Made by a program: the position numbers and the translations under genes | The notes under the pieces: model-generated | Seen by the model: only the letters and a program-made list of their open reading frames with translations | The model's database searches: none | Told to the model about the DNA's origin: nothing | NCBI RefSeq assembly: GCF_014650075.1 | Contig: NZ_BMUG01000010.1 | Coordinates: 124,001-188,000, forward strand | Source: Streptomyces microflavus | GTDB taxonomy: Bacteria > Actinomycetota > Actinomycetes > Streptomycetales > Streptomycetaceae | Reading direction: 5' to 3' | DNA: 64,000 bases | Shown: one piece after another, positions 42,495 to 51,497 of the stretch | Numbering within the stretch: position 1 is the stretch's first letter | Layout: every line of letters begins with the position of its first letter

Positions 42495-43094
42495 ATGACC
42501 CGAGCACTGATCGTCATCGACGTCCAGGAATCCTTCCGCGCCCGTCCCCTGTGGGAGACCACCTCCGACCTGAAGATCGCCGACCGGGTGAACCGGCTGG
42601 TCCGGCTCGCCCGCCGGTCCGGGGACCTGGTGGTGTGGGTGCTGCACTCCGAACCCGGCTCCGGCGATGTCTTCGACCCGGCCCTCGGCCATGTCCGGCT
42701 GATGGAGGAGCTGGAGCGGGCGGACGGGGAGCCGCTGATCCACAAGACCTCGCACAACGCCTTCACCACCACCAACCTGCGGCAACTCCTCACCGAGCGA
42801 GGCATCCACGAGCTCACCGTCTGCGGTATCCGGACCGAGCAGTGCGTGGAGACCACCGCGCGCCTGGCAGGTGACTTCGGCTACCGGGTCACCGTGGCCA
42901 TCGACGCGACCGCGACCAATCCCATCCCGCACCCCGACGCCCCCGCCGGCCTGAGCGTCGCCGAGCTGCTGGCCGACCCCCGCACCCTGTCCGCCGAAGA
43001 GGTCATCAGGCGCACCGAGTACGCCCTCGCCGGACGCTTCGCCACCATCGCGACGGTCGACCGGCTGGAGGCCGCGGCGGAGCTTCAGGCATGA
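42495..43094 (+). CDS. Isochorismatase-family cysteine hydrolase
   Basis: A 199-residue cysteine hydrolase. The triad is Asp9 (LIVIDVQESF), Lys84 (LIHKTSHNAF) and Cys117 (RTEQCVETTA). Members hydrolyse amides such as nicotinamide or the vinyl ether of isochorismate; the substrate is not clear here. It lies 10 bases upstream of a GlxA-type regulator on the same strand, so they are probably co-transcribed. ATG 42495 follows a GCTTGGGGC leader without a strong ribosome site. Confidence 0.87.
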   Translation: MTRALIVIDVQESFRARPLWETTSDLKIADRVNRLVRLARRSGDLVVWVLHSEPGSGDVFDPALGHVRLMEELERADGEPLIHKTSHNAFTTTNLRQLLTERGIHELTVCGIRTEQCVETTARLAGDFGYRVTVAIDATATNPIPHPDAPAGLSVAELLADPRTLSAEEVIRRTEYALAGRFATIATVDRLEAAAELQA

Positions 43095-43104
43095 TGACCG
43101 GATC

Positions 43105-44013
43105 GTGAGCCACGTCGTCTTCCTCCTGGTCCCCGGGGTCCACCTGCTGGACCTGGCGGGCCCCGCGCAGGTCTTCTCCACCGCCGCCGGCTTCGGCCAC
43201 CCCTACACGCTCTCCTACGTCGCCGAGCAGCCCCAGGTCACCACCGCCCAGGGGCTGCCGCTGGTGGCCGGGCTCGACTGGCCCGAGCTCGGACCCGGGG
43301 ACCTCATCGTGGTGCCCGGCTGGCGGGCGGTCACCCTGGCCGACGCCCCCGCCCTCGGCAGCGCCACCCTGAAGGTCCTCCGGGACCACCACGCCGGGGG
43401 CGGGACGGTGGCCAGCGTCTGCGCCGGGGCCGAGGCGCTCGGCCAGGCCGGTCTGCTCGACGGCCGCCGCTGCACCACCCACCACGACGTGCAGGACGAA
43501 CTGGCCCTGCGCCACCCCGGGGCGGTGGTCGTCCGGGACGTCCTGTTCACCGCCGACGACCGGGTGATCACCTCGGCCGGTATCGCCAGCGGCATCGACC
43601 TGGCCCTGCACCTGGTCGCGACGGACCACGGACCGGCCGCCGCCGCGCAGGCGGCCCGGGAGATGGTCGTCTACGCCCGGCGCAACGGCCACGAGCCGCA
43701 GTCCAGCGCGATGCTCCGGCACCGCTCCCACCTCGACGACACCGTGCACCGCGCCCAGAACCTGATCGACGCCCGCTTCGACCGGCCGCTCCCGCTGCCC
43801 GCCCTGGCCGCCGCCGTCGGCGTCAGTGAACGCACCCTCACCCGCCTCTTCGGCCGCGCCACCGGGCTCACCCCGCTGCGCTACCAGCAGACCCTCCGCC
43901 TCGAACGAGCCCAGCACCTCATCAGCCACGGCGCGACGATCGACGCCGCGGCCCGCTCGGTCGGCTTCGAGGACCCGCGCATGCTGCGCCGCCTGCGGGC
44001 CCGCACGGTCTGA
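43105..44013 (+). CDS. GlxA-type AraC regulator with DJ-1/PfpI domain
   Basis: A 302-residue regulator. An N-terminal DJ-1/PfpI-like domain (VVFLLVPGVHLLDLAGPAQV; the elbow SVCAGAEALG with Cys) is fused to two AraC helix-turn-helices at the C-terminus (LAAAVGVSERTLTRLFGRAT, DAAARSVGFEDPRMLRRLRA). It follows the isochorismatase-family gene by 10 bases and probably regulates it. It starts with GTG 43105. It is slightly shorter than many GlxA proteins at the end but both HTH motifs are intact. It converges on the tricorn gene. Confidence 0.87.
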   Translation: MSHVVFLLVPGVHLLDLAGPAQVFSTAAGFGHPYTLSYVAEQPQVTTAQGLPLVAGLDWPELGPGDLIVVPGWRAVTLADAPALGSATLKVLRDHHAGGGTVASVCAGAEALGQAGLLDGRRCTTHHDVQDELALRHPGAVVVRDVLFTADDRVITSAGIASGIDLALHLVATDHGPAAAAQAAREMVVYARRNGHEPQSSAMLRHRSHLDDTVHRAQNLIDARFDRPLPLPALAAAVGVSERTLTRLFGRATGLTPLRYQQTLRLERAQHLISHGATIDAAARSVGFEDPRMLRRLRARTV

Positions 44014-44033
44014 CCGCGGTGCGCCTCGCCCCC

Positions 44034-47000
44034 CTACCTCGGCGGCAGCGGCGGCCGCCGCAGGTTCGGGGCCGTGTCGTACGAGGGTGGCGTCGCCGCC
44101 GGGTGGGCGGCCAGCAGGTCCAGCGCCACCCGGACCGCGTCGTCCAGCACCGCGTGCCGGCCCTCCGCCCAGTCCAGCGGGGTGCGCAGGGCCTCCAGGT
44201 CCGGTTCCACGCCGTGGTTCTCCACCGACCAGCCGTACGTGTCGAACCAGGCGGCGTTCATCGGGACCGTGATCACCGTGCCGTCCCCCAGGCGGTGGCG
44301 GCCGGTCATGCCGACCACGCCGCCCCACGTCCGCTGCCCCACCACCGGCCCCAGCTTCAGCAGCCGGAACGCGGCGGTGATCATGTCGCCGTCGGAGGAG
44401 GTCGCCTCGTCGGCCAGGGCTACCACCGGGCCCCTCGGCGCGTTGGAGGCGTAGCTCACCGCCTGCGCGTTGCGCGTCAGGTCCCAGCCGAGGATCTTGC
44501 GGGTGAGCTTCTCCACGACCAGCTCGCTGATGTGGCCGCCCGCGTTGCCCCGTACGTCCACGATCAGCGCCGGGCGGGACACTTCGAGGCGCAGGTCCCG
44601 GTTGAACTGGGCCCAGCCGGAGCCGCCCATGTCCGGGATGTGCAGGTAGCCGCACTTGCCGCCGCTCAACTCCCGTACGACGTCGCGCCGTTTGGCCACC
44701 CAGTCCTGGTAGCGCAGCGGGCGCTCGTCCACCAGGGGCATGATCGCCACCCGGCGGGAGGGGCCGCCGCCCGCCGGGGAGAACGTCAGCTCCACCGTCG
44801 TACCGCCTGCCGCCGTCAGCAGCGGGAACGGGCCCGTCACCGGGTCCACCGGGCGGCCGTCCACGTGGGTGAGGACCGCGCCTTCCCGGATCCCCGTACC
44901 GGCCAGCGGTGAACGGGCCTTGGAGTCCGAGGAGTCGCCCGGCAGGACGCGCTGGAGGGTCCAAGCCCCGTCCCGGCAGACCAGGTTGGCGCCCAGCAGC
45001 CCGATCGCCCGCTGGTAGTGCGGCGGGCCCTCGTTGCGGCGGGCGGGGGAGACGTACGCGTGCGAGGTGCCCAGCTCGCCCAGGACCTCGCGCAGCAGAT
45101 CCGCGAACTCGTCGGGGGAGGCGACCCGTTCGACCAGCGGGCGGTACTGGTCGAGCACCCCGTCCCAGTCGATGCCGCACATGTCGGGCTCCCAGAAGTA
45201 GGAGCGGATGATCCGGCCCGCCTCCCCGTAGGCCTGCCGCCACTCCGCCCCCGGGTCGACCTCGTGCAGGATGCGGCGCAGGTCCAGATAGACCGTGGAG
45301 TCGGTGTCGCCCGGCTCGGCCGCCGGTACGGCACGCAGCTCGCCGTCGTCCATCACGACGAGCCGGGACGCGTCGCCGCTGACCGCGAACCAGTCGAGGT
45401 GGTCGACCAGTTCGGTCTTGCGCGCCTTCGCGATGTTGAAGTGTTCCAGGGTGGGCCGCCCCGACATGTCGGCCGGATTGGCGAACGTCTCGCCCAGCGC
45501 CCCGGAGATCGGCCAGCGCAGCCAGACAAGACCGCCGCCGCTGACCGGGGCCAGCGCGGAGTACTTGGAGGCGGAGACCGGGAACGGCGTCACCCGGCTC
45601 TCCAGGCCCTCGAACTCGACCATGACCGTGGACCCTTCGCCCGTCCCCCCGCCTTCCGGAACGTCTATCGGGTCGAGACCGCCCGCCGCCGGGCGCCCGT
45701 CCGGGGAGAGCGCGAAGGGGGAGGGGGTCGCCGAGGAGAGCGGGACCAGGTAGGGGCGGCAGCCCAGCGGGAAGGAGAGGTCGCCGGTGTGGACGTCGTA
45801 CACCGGGTCGAAGCCCCGCCAGGACAGGAACGCGAGGTAGCGGCCATCCTCCGTGAAGACCGGGTTCTCGTCCTCGAAGCGGCCGTTGGTGACGTCCACG
45901 ATCACCGGGGCGCCCGGTCCGGAGATCCGGGCCAGCTTGATCTGTCGCAGCGAGCGGCCGATGCCCGGGTGGGACCAGGTCAGCCAGTCGCCGTCGGGGG
46001 AGAAGGCCAGGTCGCGGACGGGCCCGTTGACCGAGCGGATCAGCTCGGTGAGCCCGGGGTGCTCGTCGACCGGCGCCGCACTGTCCAGGGTCGCCGCACC
46101 CGTGGCCGCGTACAGGTCGGCGCGGGTCGACCCGCTGGGAGCCCTCTCGTCCGGCAGGGGCTCCGGTTCCGGCTCCCCCGTGTCCAGGAGCAGCAGCCGC
46201 CCGTCGTTCGACGCGATGGCGAGGCGCTCGCCGTCCGGGTCGGAGATCATCTCCTGCACCCGGCCCAGCTGCCCCGAGGCGAGCCGGCGCGGGGCCCGGT
46301 CGCCGCTGGCGCGCGGCAGGTAGGCGATCTCCACCGCGTCCTCGCCGTCCGCGTCGGTGACGTACGCGACCTGGCCCCCGCTGCCGAGCATCTCCGGCAG
46401 CCGCACCCGCACCCCCGGGGTGTCGCTGATGGTGCGGGCGGGGCCGTCGCGGTGGGTGAGCCAGTAGAGGCTGCCGCGTACGGTGACGGCGCTGGCCCGG
46501 CCCGTCTCGTCGACCGAGAGCGAGTCGACGTTGCTGGCGGCGGGCACCTGGTAGCTCCGCCGGCCGGTGCGCGGGCCTCCCAGGCGTACCTCGAGCTTGC
46601 GCGGGGTGGCGTCCGGCGACTCCAGGTCCTCGACCAGCCAGAGGTCACCGGCGCACTGGTAGACGACGCGGTGGCCGTCGCTGGAGGCGTTGCGGGCGTA
46701 GAAGGCGTCGTGGTCGGTGTGGCGGCGCAGATCGGTGCCGTCGGTCCGGCAGGAGTAGAGGTTGCCGACGCCCTCGTGGTCGGAGAGGAACGCGATGCGG
46801 CGGCCGACGAACATCGGTGAGGCGAGGTGGCCGTCGATGTCCGGGAGCAGGCGTTCGCCGTGCAGCCAGAGGCGGCCCATGGCCCCGCCGCGGTAGCGCT
46901 TCCAGGCGGCCGGTTCGTGCGGGGGCGTGCCGGTGAGCAGCAGGGTGCGGCGCTCTCCGTCGAGGTCGGCGACGGCGATGTCGGAGACCGGGCCCCAGGG

Positions 47001-47420
47001 GAGCCGCCCGCCGGGGCTGCCGTCGGTGGGGAGGCTGTAGGCCCAGGAGAAGTACGAGAACGGCTGGTTGTGGGAGGAGACGGCGAGGATCTGGGAGGCG
47101 TCGGCGGGGTCGGGGGTCCAGCCGCAGACCCGGGCGTCGGTCGAGCCCCAGTAGGTGAGCCGGCGGGCCGGGCCGCCGTCGACCGGGGCGAGGTGGATCT
47201 CGGGGTCCAGGGTGCGCCAGGTCGTGTAGGCGATGGAGGTGCCGTCGGGCGAGAAGCGGGGATGGCTGACCCGGGTCCGGTCGACGGTCACCCGCCAGGC
47301 CCGGCCCGGTCGGTGGCCCGCCGGGACGAGGGGGGCGACCCACAGGTCGTCCTCGGCCGCGAAGCAGAGCATGTCCTGGTGGAGGTGCGGGAACCGGAGA
47401 TACGCGACGTCGTCACTCAC
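44034..47420 (-). CDS. Tricorn protease (S41)
   Basis: A 1128-residue cytoplasmic serine protease. Residues about 1-650 are two beta-propellers with WD-like blades (SHPRFSPDGTSIAYTTWRT, WLTWSHPGIGRSLRQ). Then come the C1 helical part, a PDZ domain (about 850-950) and the S41 catalytic part. Active-site residues: Ser786-His787 (GTSHAYVSPAR) and the nucleophile Ser1009 followed by Asp1010 (TSSDGD), matching Ser745/His746/Ser965-Asp966 of archaeal tricorn. Archaeal tricorn trims proteasome peptides. GTG 47420 is the start. The promoter region holds a TetR-type palindrome. Confidence 0.9.
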   Translation of the reverse strand: MSDDVAYLRFPHLHQDMLCFAAEDDLWVAPLVPAGHRPGRAWRVTVDRTRVSHPRFSPDGTSIAYTTWRTLDPEIHLAPVDGGPARRLTYWGSTDARVCGWTPDPADASQILAVSSHNQPFSYFSWAYSLPTDGSPGGRLPWGPVSDIAVADLDGERRTLLLTGTPPHEPAAWKRYRGGAMGRLWLHGERLLPDIDGHLASPMFVGRRIAFLSDHEGVGNLYSCRTDGTDLRRHTDHDAFYARNASSDGHRVVYQCAGDLWLVEDLESPDATPRKLEVRLGGPRTGRRSYQVPAASNVDSLSVDETGRASAVTVRGSLYWLTHRDGPARTISDTPGVRVRLPEMLGSGGQVAYVTDADGEDAVEIAYLPRASGDRAPRRLASGQLGRVQEMISDPDGERLAIASNDGRLLLLDTGEPEPEPLPDERAPSGSTRADLYAATGAATLDSAAPVDEHPGLTELIRSVNGPVRDLAFSPDGDWLTWSHPGIGRSLRQIKLARISGPGAPVIVDVTNGRFEDENPVFTEDGRYLAFLSWRGFDPVYDVHTGDLSFPLGCRPYLVPLSSATPSPFALSPDGRPAAGGLDPIDVPEGGGTGEGSTVMVEFEGLESRVTPFPVSASKYSALAPVSGGGLVWLRWPISGALGETFANPADMSGRPTLEHFNIAKARKTELVDHLDWFAVSGDASRLVVMDDGELRAVPAAEPGDTDSTVYLDLRRILHEVDPGAEWRQAYGEAGRIIRSYFWEPDMCGIDWDGVLDQYRPLVERVASPDEFADLLREVLGELGTSHAYVSPARRNEGPPHYQRAIGLLGANLVCRDGAWTLQRVLPGDSSDSKARSPLAGTGIREGAVLTHVDGRPVDPVTGPFPLLTAAGGTTVELTFSPAGGGPSRRVAIMPLVDERPLRYQDWVAKRRDVVRELSGGKCGYLHIPDMGGSGWAQFNRDLRLEVSRPALIVDVRGNAGGHISELVVEKLTRKILGWDLTRNAQAVSYASNAPRGPVVALADEATSSDGDMITAAFRLLKLGPVVGQRTWGGVVGMTGRHRLGDGTVITVPMNAAWFDTYGWSVENHGVEPDLEALRTPLDWAEGRHAVLDDAVRVALDLLAAHPAATPPSYDTAPNLRRPPLPPR

Positions 47421-47473
47421 CCCCCAATGCTTCCCGCGCGAAGGGCCCGGGGCAACTTGTGGTGCAGCCCACA

Positions 47474-47495
47474 AGCGAAACGATTTCGTTTCGCT
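47474..47495. promoter_or_regulatory. TetR-type operator 1 (10-bp arms)
   Basis: Perfect inverted repeat with arms AGCGAAACGA and TCGTTTCGCT around a 2-base centre. It lies in the tricorn promoter region, 54 bases from its start. Confidence 0.75.
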
Positions 47496-47521
47496 GGGCG
47501 ACGGGGGTACGGTTCAGGTGT

Positions 47522-47536
47522 ACGAAACAGTTTCGT
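47522..47536. promoter_or_regulatory. TetR-type operator 2
   Basis: ACGAAAC-A-GTTTCGT, a perfect 15-bp palindrome sharing the GAAAC/GTTTC half-sites of operator 1. The two sites are about 44 bases apart centre to centre. The TetR gene begins 119 bases downstream. Confidence 0.75.
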
Positions 47537-47541
47537 TCGAT

Positions 47542-47606
47542 GCTGAGCGGAACTGCTGAGCGGAACTGCTGAGCGGAACTGCTGAGCGGGACCGCTGAAC
47601 GGAACA
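47542..47606. repeat. 13-bp tandem repeats in the TetR leader
   Basis: GCTGAGCGGAACT starts at 47542, 47555 and 47568; diverged copies at 47581 and 47594. It lies between operator 2 and the TetR start, in the untranslated leader. No spacers, so it is not CRISPR. Confidence 0.85.
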
Positions 47607-47654
47607 CCAGCAGGTGGACCGGCAGGTAGAAGCGAGCGCGAAGGAGGTCGGCAC

Positions 47655-48227
47655 ATGGCACGCACCAGGCTGACCCCCGAGCGTGAGGGCGAGCTCTACG
47701 ATTCCGTCCTCGACCTGCTCCGCGAGGTCGGCTACGACGCCCTGACCATGGACGCCATCGCCGCCCGCACCCGGTCCAGCAAGGCCACTCTCTACCGCCA
47801 GTGGGGCTCCAAGCCCGAGCTGGTCGCCAAGGCGCTGCGGCACAACAAGCCGGGGAGCCTCGCCGACATCGACACCGGTTCGCTGCGTGGGGACTTCCAC
47901 GCCGCACTGAGCCGGACCGACGACTGCCAGATGGAGAAGGACGCCGCGCTGATGCGGGGTCTGAGCCATGCCGTCCATGAGTACCCCGAGCTGCTCCAGG
48001 CCCTGCGCGAGCTGCTGATCGAGCCGGAGATGACCGGCCTCGACCAGCTGCTGCAACGGGCGGTGGACCGGGGTGAGCTGCGTCCGGACAATCCGGCGCT
48101 GAAGTACATCCCGCACATGCTGGTCGGCGCGCTGGCCGCCCGGCAGCTGATCGAGGACCGCCCGCTCGACCAGGCGTTCCTCATCGACTACCTGGACTCC
48201 GTGATTCTCCCCGCTCTCGGCGTCTGA
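47655..48227 (+). CDS. TetR-family transcriptional regulator
   Basis: A 190-residue repressor. The N-terminal HTH (LLREVGYDALTMDAIAARTR, SSKATLYRQWGSKPELVAKA) is standard, and the C-terminal ligand domain is helical. ATG 47655 has AAGGAGG 6-7 bases upstream. It is divergent from the tricorn gene and 150 bases upstream of an MMPL transporter. The two palindromes in its leader should be its own operators, so it probably represses itself and may also affect tricorn and the MMPL gene. Confidence 0.88.
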   Translation: MARTRLTPEREGELYDSVLDLLREVGYDALTMDAIAARTRSSKATLYRQWGSKPELVAKALRHNKPGSLADIDTGSLRGDFHAALSRTDDCQMEKDAALMRGLSHAVHEYPELLQALRELLIEPEMTGLDQLLQRAVDRGELRPDNPALKYIPHMLVGALAARQLIEDRPLDQAFLIDYLDSVILPALGV

Positions 48228-48377
48228 CGACTTCACCCCGACGTCCCCACCCCGACGTCCCCCCGTCCCACCCGCACGGCCCTCTCCCCGACGCTCCACC
48301 TGACACGCCGCTCTCGTCGTCGGGCTGGTTCCTCACGCCCAATTCCACTCACACGACCTGACCGGGAGTACGCCCCC

Positions 48378-50600
48378 GTGGCCACTTTCCTCTACAAGCT
48401 CGGACGGCTCGCCTTCCGGCGCCGCCGCTATGTCGCCCTCGTCTGGGTGGCACTGCTGGCGCTCGCCGGATTCGGCGCGGCCTCCGCGTCCACCGCCACC
48501 TCCAGTTCCTTCTCCATCCCCGGTACGGAGGCGCAGCGCGCCTTCGACCTGCTGGAACAGCGCTTCCCCGGCACCAGTGCCGACGGGGCCACCGCCCGGG
48601 TCGTCTTCAAGGCGCCCGAGGGTGAGAAGGTCACCGACTCGGCCAACAAGGGCGAGATCCAGGGCATCGTCAAGGAGCTGGCCTCCGGCTCGGACCAGAT
48701 CGCCAAGGTCGACGACCCGTTCGAGGTCCAGGCCGTGAGCCAGGACGGTTCGACGGCGTACGTCTCGGTCTCCTACAAGGTCAACTCCATGGAGCTGACC
48801 GACAAGACCACCGACGCACTGAAGGACGCGGGCAAGGACGCGCAGAACAACGGCATGAAGGTGGAGATCGGCGGTGACGCGCTCCAGGTCATGCCGCACA
48901 CCGGGGCCGCCGAGATCATCGGTGTCGCCATCGCCGCCGTCGTCCTGGTCATCACCTTCGGCTCGCTGATCGCCGCCGGGCTGCCGCTGCTGACCGCCCT
49001 GATCGGGGTCGGTATCGGGGTCTCGCTGATCACGGCGCTGGCCAACGTCCTGGACCTCGGCTCCACGACCTCGACGCTCGCCATGATGATCGGCCTCGCG
49101 GTCGGCATCGACTACGCCCTCTTCATCGTCTCCCGCTACCGCGCCGAACTGGCCGAGGGCCGGGAGCGCGAGGAGGCCGCCGGGCGGGCCGTCGGCACCG
49201 CCGGATCAGCAGTCGTCTTCGCGGGCCTGACCGTGGTCATCGCCCTGGTGGGCCTGGCCGTCGTCAACATCCCGATGCTGACCAAGATGGGCTTCGCCGC
49301 CGCCGGTACGGTCGCGATCGCCGTGGTCATCGCCCTCACCCTCGTCCCGGCCCTCCTGGGCTTCGCGGGCAAGCGGGTCATGGGCCGCAAGGCGCGCAAG
49401 GCCGCCGAGGCGGAGAACCGCCCCGAGGCCAAGCCGAACATGGGCACCCGCTGGGCGCGGTTCGTGCTGCGCAGGCCGGTCTGGGTGCTGCTGGTCGGCG
49501 TCCTCGGCCTCGGCATCATCGCCGTACCCGCCGCGTCCCTGGAGATGGGTCTGCCCGACGACGGCGCCCAGCCGAAGTCGACCACGCAGCGCCAGGCGTA
49601 CGACACCCTCTCCGAGGGCTTCGGCCCCGGGTTCAACGGTCCGCTGATGATCGTCATGGACGGCAAGGGCAGCTCCGACCCGAAGGCCGCGGCCGAGCGG
49701 GTTCGTGAGGAGATCGAGGGGATCGGCGTCGTCACCGTCACCCCGGCCACGTTCAACAAGGCCGGCGACACCGCGATGATCACGGTCATCCCGAAGGACC
49801 GGCCGTCCTCCCACGCCACGGAGGAGGTCGTCCACGGCATCCGTGACGCGGGCAAGGACATCAAGGCGGACACCGGCGGCGAGGTCCTGGTCACCGGCGC
49901 CACCGCGATGAACATCGACTTCTCGCAGAAGATGAACGACGCGCTGCTGCCCTACCTGGCGCTCGTCGTCGGCCTCGCGTTCCTCCTGCTGATGCTGGTC
50001 TTCCGCTCGGTCCTCGTCCCGCTGAAGGCGGCCCTCGGCTTCCTGCTCTCGGTGGTCGCGGCCCTCGGTGCGGTCGTCGCGGTCTTCCAGTGGGGCTGGC
50101 TCGGCTCGCTCTTCGGGGTCGAGCAGACCGGTCCGATCATGAGCATGATGCCGATCTTCATGGTCGGTGTGGTCTTCGGTCTCGCGATGGACTACGAGGT
50201 CTTCCTCGTCACCCGGATGCGTGAGGCGTACGTCCACGGCGAGAGCCCCGGCCAGGCCATCGTGACCGGCTTCAAGCACGGCGCACGGGTGGTCACGGCA
50301 GCGGCGGTGATCATGATGGCCGTCTTCGCGGGCTTCATCGGCTCCAGCGAGCAGATGATCAAGATGATCGGCTTCTCGCTCGCCATCGCCGTCCTCTTCG
50401 ACGCGTTCGTGGTCCGCATGGCGATCGTGCCGGCCGTCCTGGCCCTGCTGGGCAAGAAGGCCTGGTGGCTGCCGCGCTGGCTGGACCGGGCGCTGCCCAA
50501 TGTGGACGTGGAGGGCGAGAAGCTGCAGAAGCAGCTGACCGAGGAGCCGTCGGTCCCCGAGGGCGGTGACGGCGGCGAGCGCGAGCTCGTACGCGTCTGA
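48378..50600 (+). CDS. MMPL-family RND transporter
   Basis: A 740-residue integral membrane exporter of the MMPL family (lipid or hydrophobic-compound export). The two halves each have a proton-relay Asp-Tyr pair: Asp245-Tyr246 (GLAVGIDYALFIVSRYR) and Asp605-Tyr606 (GLAMDYEVFLVTRMRE). Large extracytoplasmic loops follow helices 1 and 7. GTG 48378 has GGGAG about 9 bases upstream. It follows the TetR gene with 150 bases between, so TetR control is plausible. A terminator follows. It does not sit next to a polyketide synthase here. Confidence 0.9.
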   Translation: MATFLYKLGRLAFRRRRYVALVWVALLALAGFGAASASTATSSSFSIPGTEAQRAFDLLEQRFPGTSADGATARVVFKAPEGEKVTDSANKGEIQGIVKELASGSDQIAKVDDPFEVQAVSQDGSTAYVSVSYKVNSMELTDKTTDALKDAGKDAQNNGMKVEIGGDALQVMPHTGAAEIIGVAIAAVVLVITFGSLIAAGLPLLTALIGVGIGVSLITALANVLDLGSTTSTLAMMIGLAVGIDYALFIVSRYRAELAEGREREEAAGRAVGTAGSAVVFAGLTVVIALVGLAVVNIPMLTKMGFAAAGTVAIAVVIALTLVPALLGFAGKRVMGRKARKAAEAENRPEAKPNMGTRWARFVLRRPVWVLLVGVLGLGIIAVPAASLEMGLPDDGAQPKSTTQRQAYDTLSEGFGPGFNGPLMIVMDGKGSSDPKAAAERVREEIEGIGVVTVTPATFNKAGDTAMITVIPKDRPSSHATEEVVHGIRDAGKDIKADTGGEVLVTGATAMNIDFSQKMNDALLPYLALVVGLAFLLLMLVFRSVLVPLKAALGFLLSVVAALGAVVAVFQWGWLGSLFGVEQTGPIMSMMPIFMVGVVFGLAMDYEVFLVTRMREAYVHGESPGQAIVTGFKHGARVVTAAAVIMMAVFAGFIGSSEQMIKMIGFSLAIAVLFDAFVVRMAIVPAVLALLGKKAWWLPRWLDRALPNVDVEGEKLQKQLTEEPSVPEGGDGGERELVRV

Positions 50601-50756
50601 CCCCGCCCGAGCCGGCTGTACGGGCCCACTCGCCCGCCGCAGCTGTACGAGGACTCCGTCGAGCCGTTCGAGTCCTCCCTGAACCCCGGGGCCGTGTCTG
50701 AGCGGAGCGCGGCCCCGGAAGCGCCGGTTACCTGTGGGGACGGGGGACCGGGGCAC

Positions 50757-50795
50757 AGAGAAGGCCCCCGTGCGATGAGCGCGGGGGCCTTCTCT
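50757..50795. terminator. 14-bp perfect hairpin between convergent genes
   Basis: AGAGAAGGCCCCCG pairs with CGGGGGCCTTCTCT around an 11-nt loop, between the MMPL gene (+) and the SsgA-like gene (-). Confidence 0.82.
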
Positions 50796-50812
50796 GCGTG
50801 CGGGTGCCGTCC

Positions 50813-51235
50813 TCAGCCGTGGGCCGGCTGCGCGCCCCGGTCCGTGCGGGGGGTGGTGCGGGACGGGGGCTTCTCCGCGGTCCCCTCCGGCGGTGCGGCC
50901 GTGGCCGGGGCCTGCGCGCGGGTGCGGGCGAGGAAGCGGATCAGCGTCCTGATCTCGAACTGGAACACCTCGACGCCGTCCGTCGAGTGCAGTTCCACGA
51001 TCAGCTGCGTACGGCCGCAGGGCCAGACGCGGACGGCTCCGCGCTCGATCGGGGTGCGCAGACCGCGTTCCAGGAGGTCGCGGCCGAAGGCCCAGTCGGT
51101 ACCGTCGGGCAGCGTGATGTGGACGGTGCGCGGATCGTCGGCCGCGTCGTAGCGCAGGTCGACGGGGACCGGGCGGGTCAGAGGGCCATCGGTGATGAGC
51201 CGGGCGCGAGCATGTACTTCGATCACAGGGGACAT
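50813..51235 (-). CDS. SsgA/SsgB-family sporulation and cell division protein (SALP)
   Basis: A 140-residue member of the SsgA-like protein family, found in morphologically complex actinomycetes and linked to septum placement and spore wall work. Family pieces: VPVDLRYDAADDPRTVHITL, WAFGRDLLERGL, VRVWPCGRTQLIVELHSTDG and FQFEIRTLIRFLART, which hold the conserved W-F-R-L and R-x-L-I positions. ATG 51235 has AGGAGGAG about 7 bases upstream. The tail is Pro/Thr-rich. It is divergent from the cobalt/nickel importer. Which SALP it is cannot be told. Confidence 0.87.
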   Translation of the reverse strand: MSPVIEVHARARLITDGPLTRPVPVDLRYDAADDPRTVHITLPDGTDWAFGRDLLERGLRTPIERGAVRVWPCGRTQLIVELHSTDGVEVFQFEIRTLIRFLARTRAQAPATAAPPEGTAEKPPSRTTPRTDRGAQPAHG

Positions 51236-51383
51236 GGGCCGGCTCCTCCTATATGTATCGCTCTGCCCTCTAATGTCGCATATTTCACAGGACTGGCACG
51301 GTGAGCGTCCGCTCACGTGACAGCGGGTGAGACCCGCAGGTGCATCGACGGGCACATCGGCGGCAGATGCCCAGCTCCTGCTC

Positions 51384-51414
51384 TTGCGTATGGTTCGCAG
51401 GAAAGCACTATTAT
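51384..51414 (+). promoter_or_regulatory. Promoter with a Nur-box-like site for the metal importer
   Basis: TTGCGT-N5-TCGCAG at 51384-51400 fits the 17-bp layout of the Streptomyces Nur box (TTGCAA-N5-TTGCAA), keeping the most conserved TGC and GCA. A TATTAT hexamer at 51409-51414 could be the -10, and the box overlaps the -35. Nur represses nickel uptake genes, so repression by nickel is plausible. Confidence 0.5.
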
Positions 51415-51497
51415 TGATGGGTTCATGACCCCGCCCGCAGAACCGCGTCCACGCGGACGCGGACACCGTGCGGAACCGCAGGAAGCGGAGCCTTTCC

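Noticed and set aside
47542..47606. CRISPR-like repeat array
   Set aside because: Units are adjacent with no spacers, only 13 bp long, and no cas genes are nearby.
51236..51497. Cobalamin riboswitch upstream of the metal importer
   Set aside because: The conserved B12 box and the paired core helices are not present.
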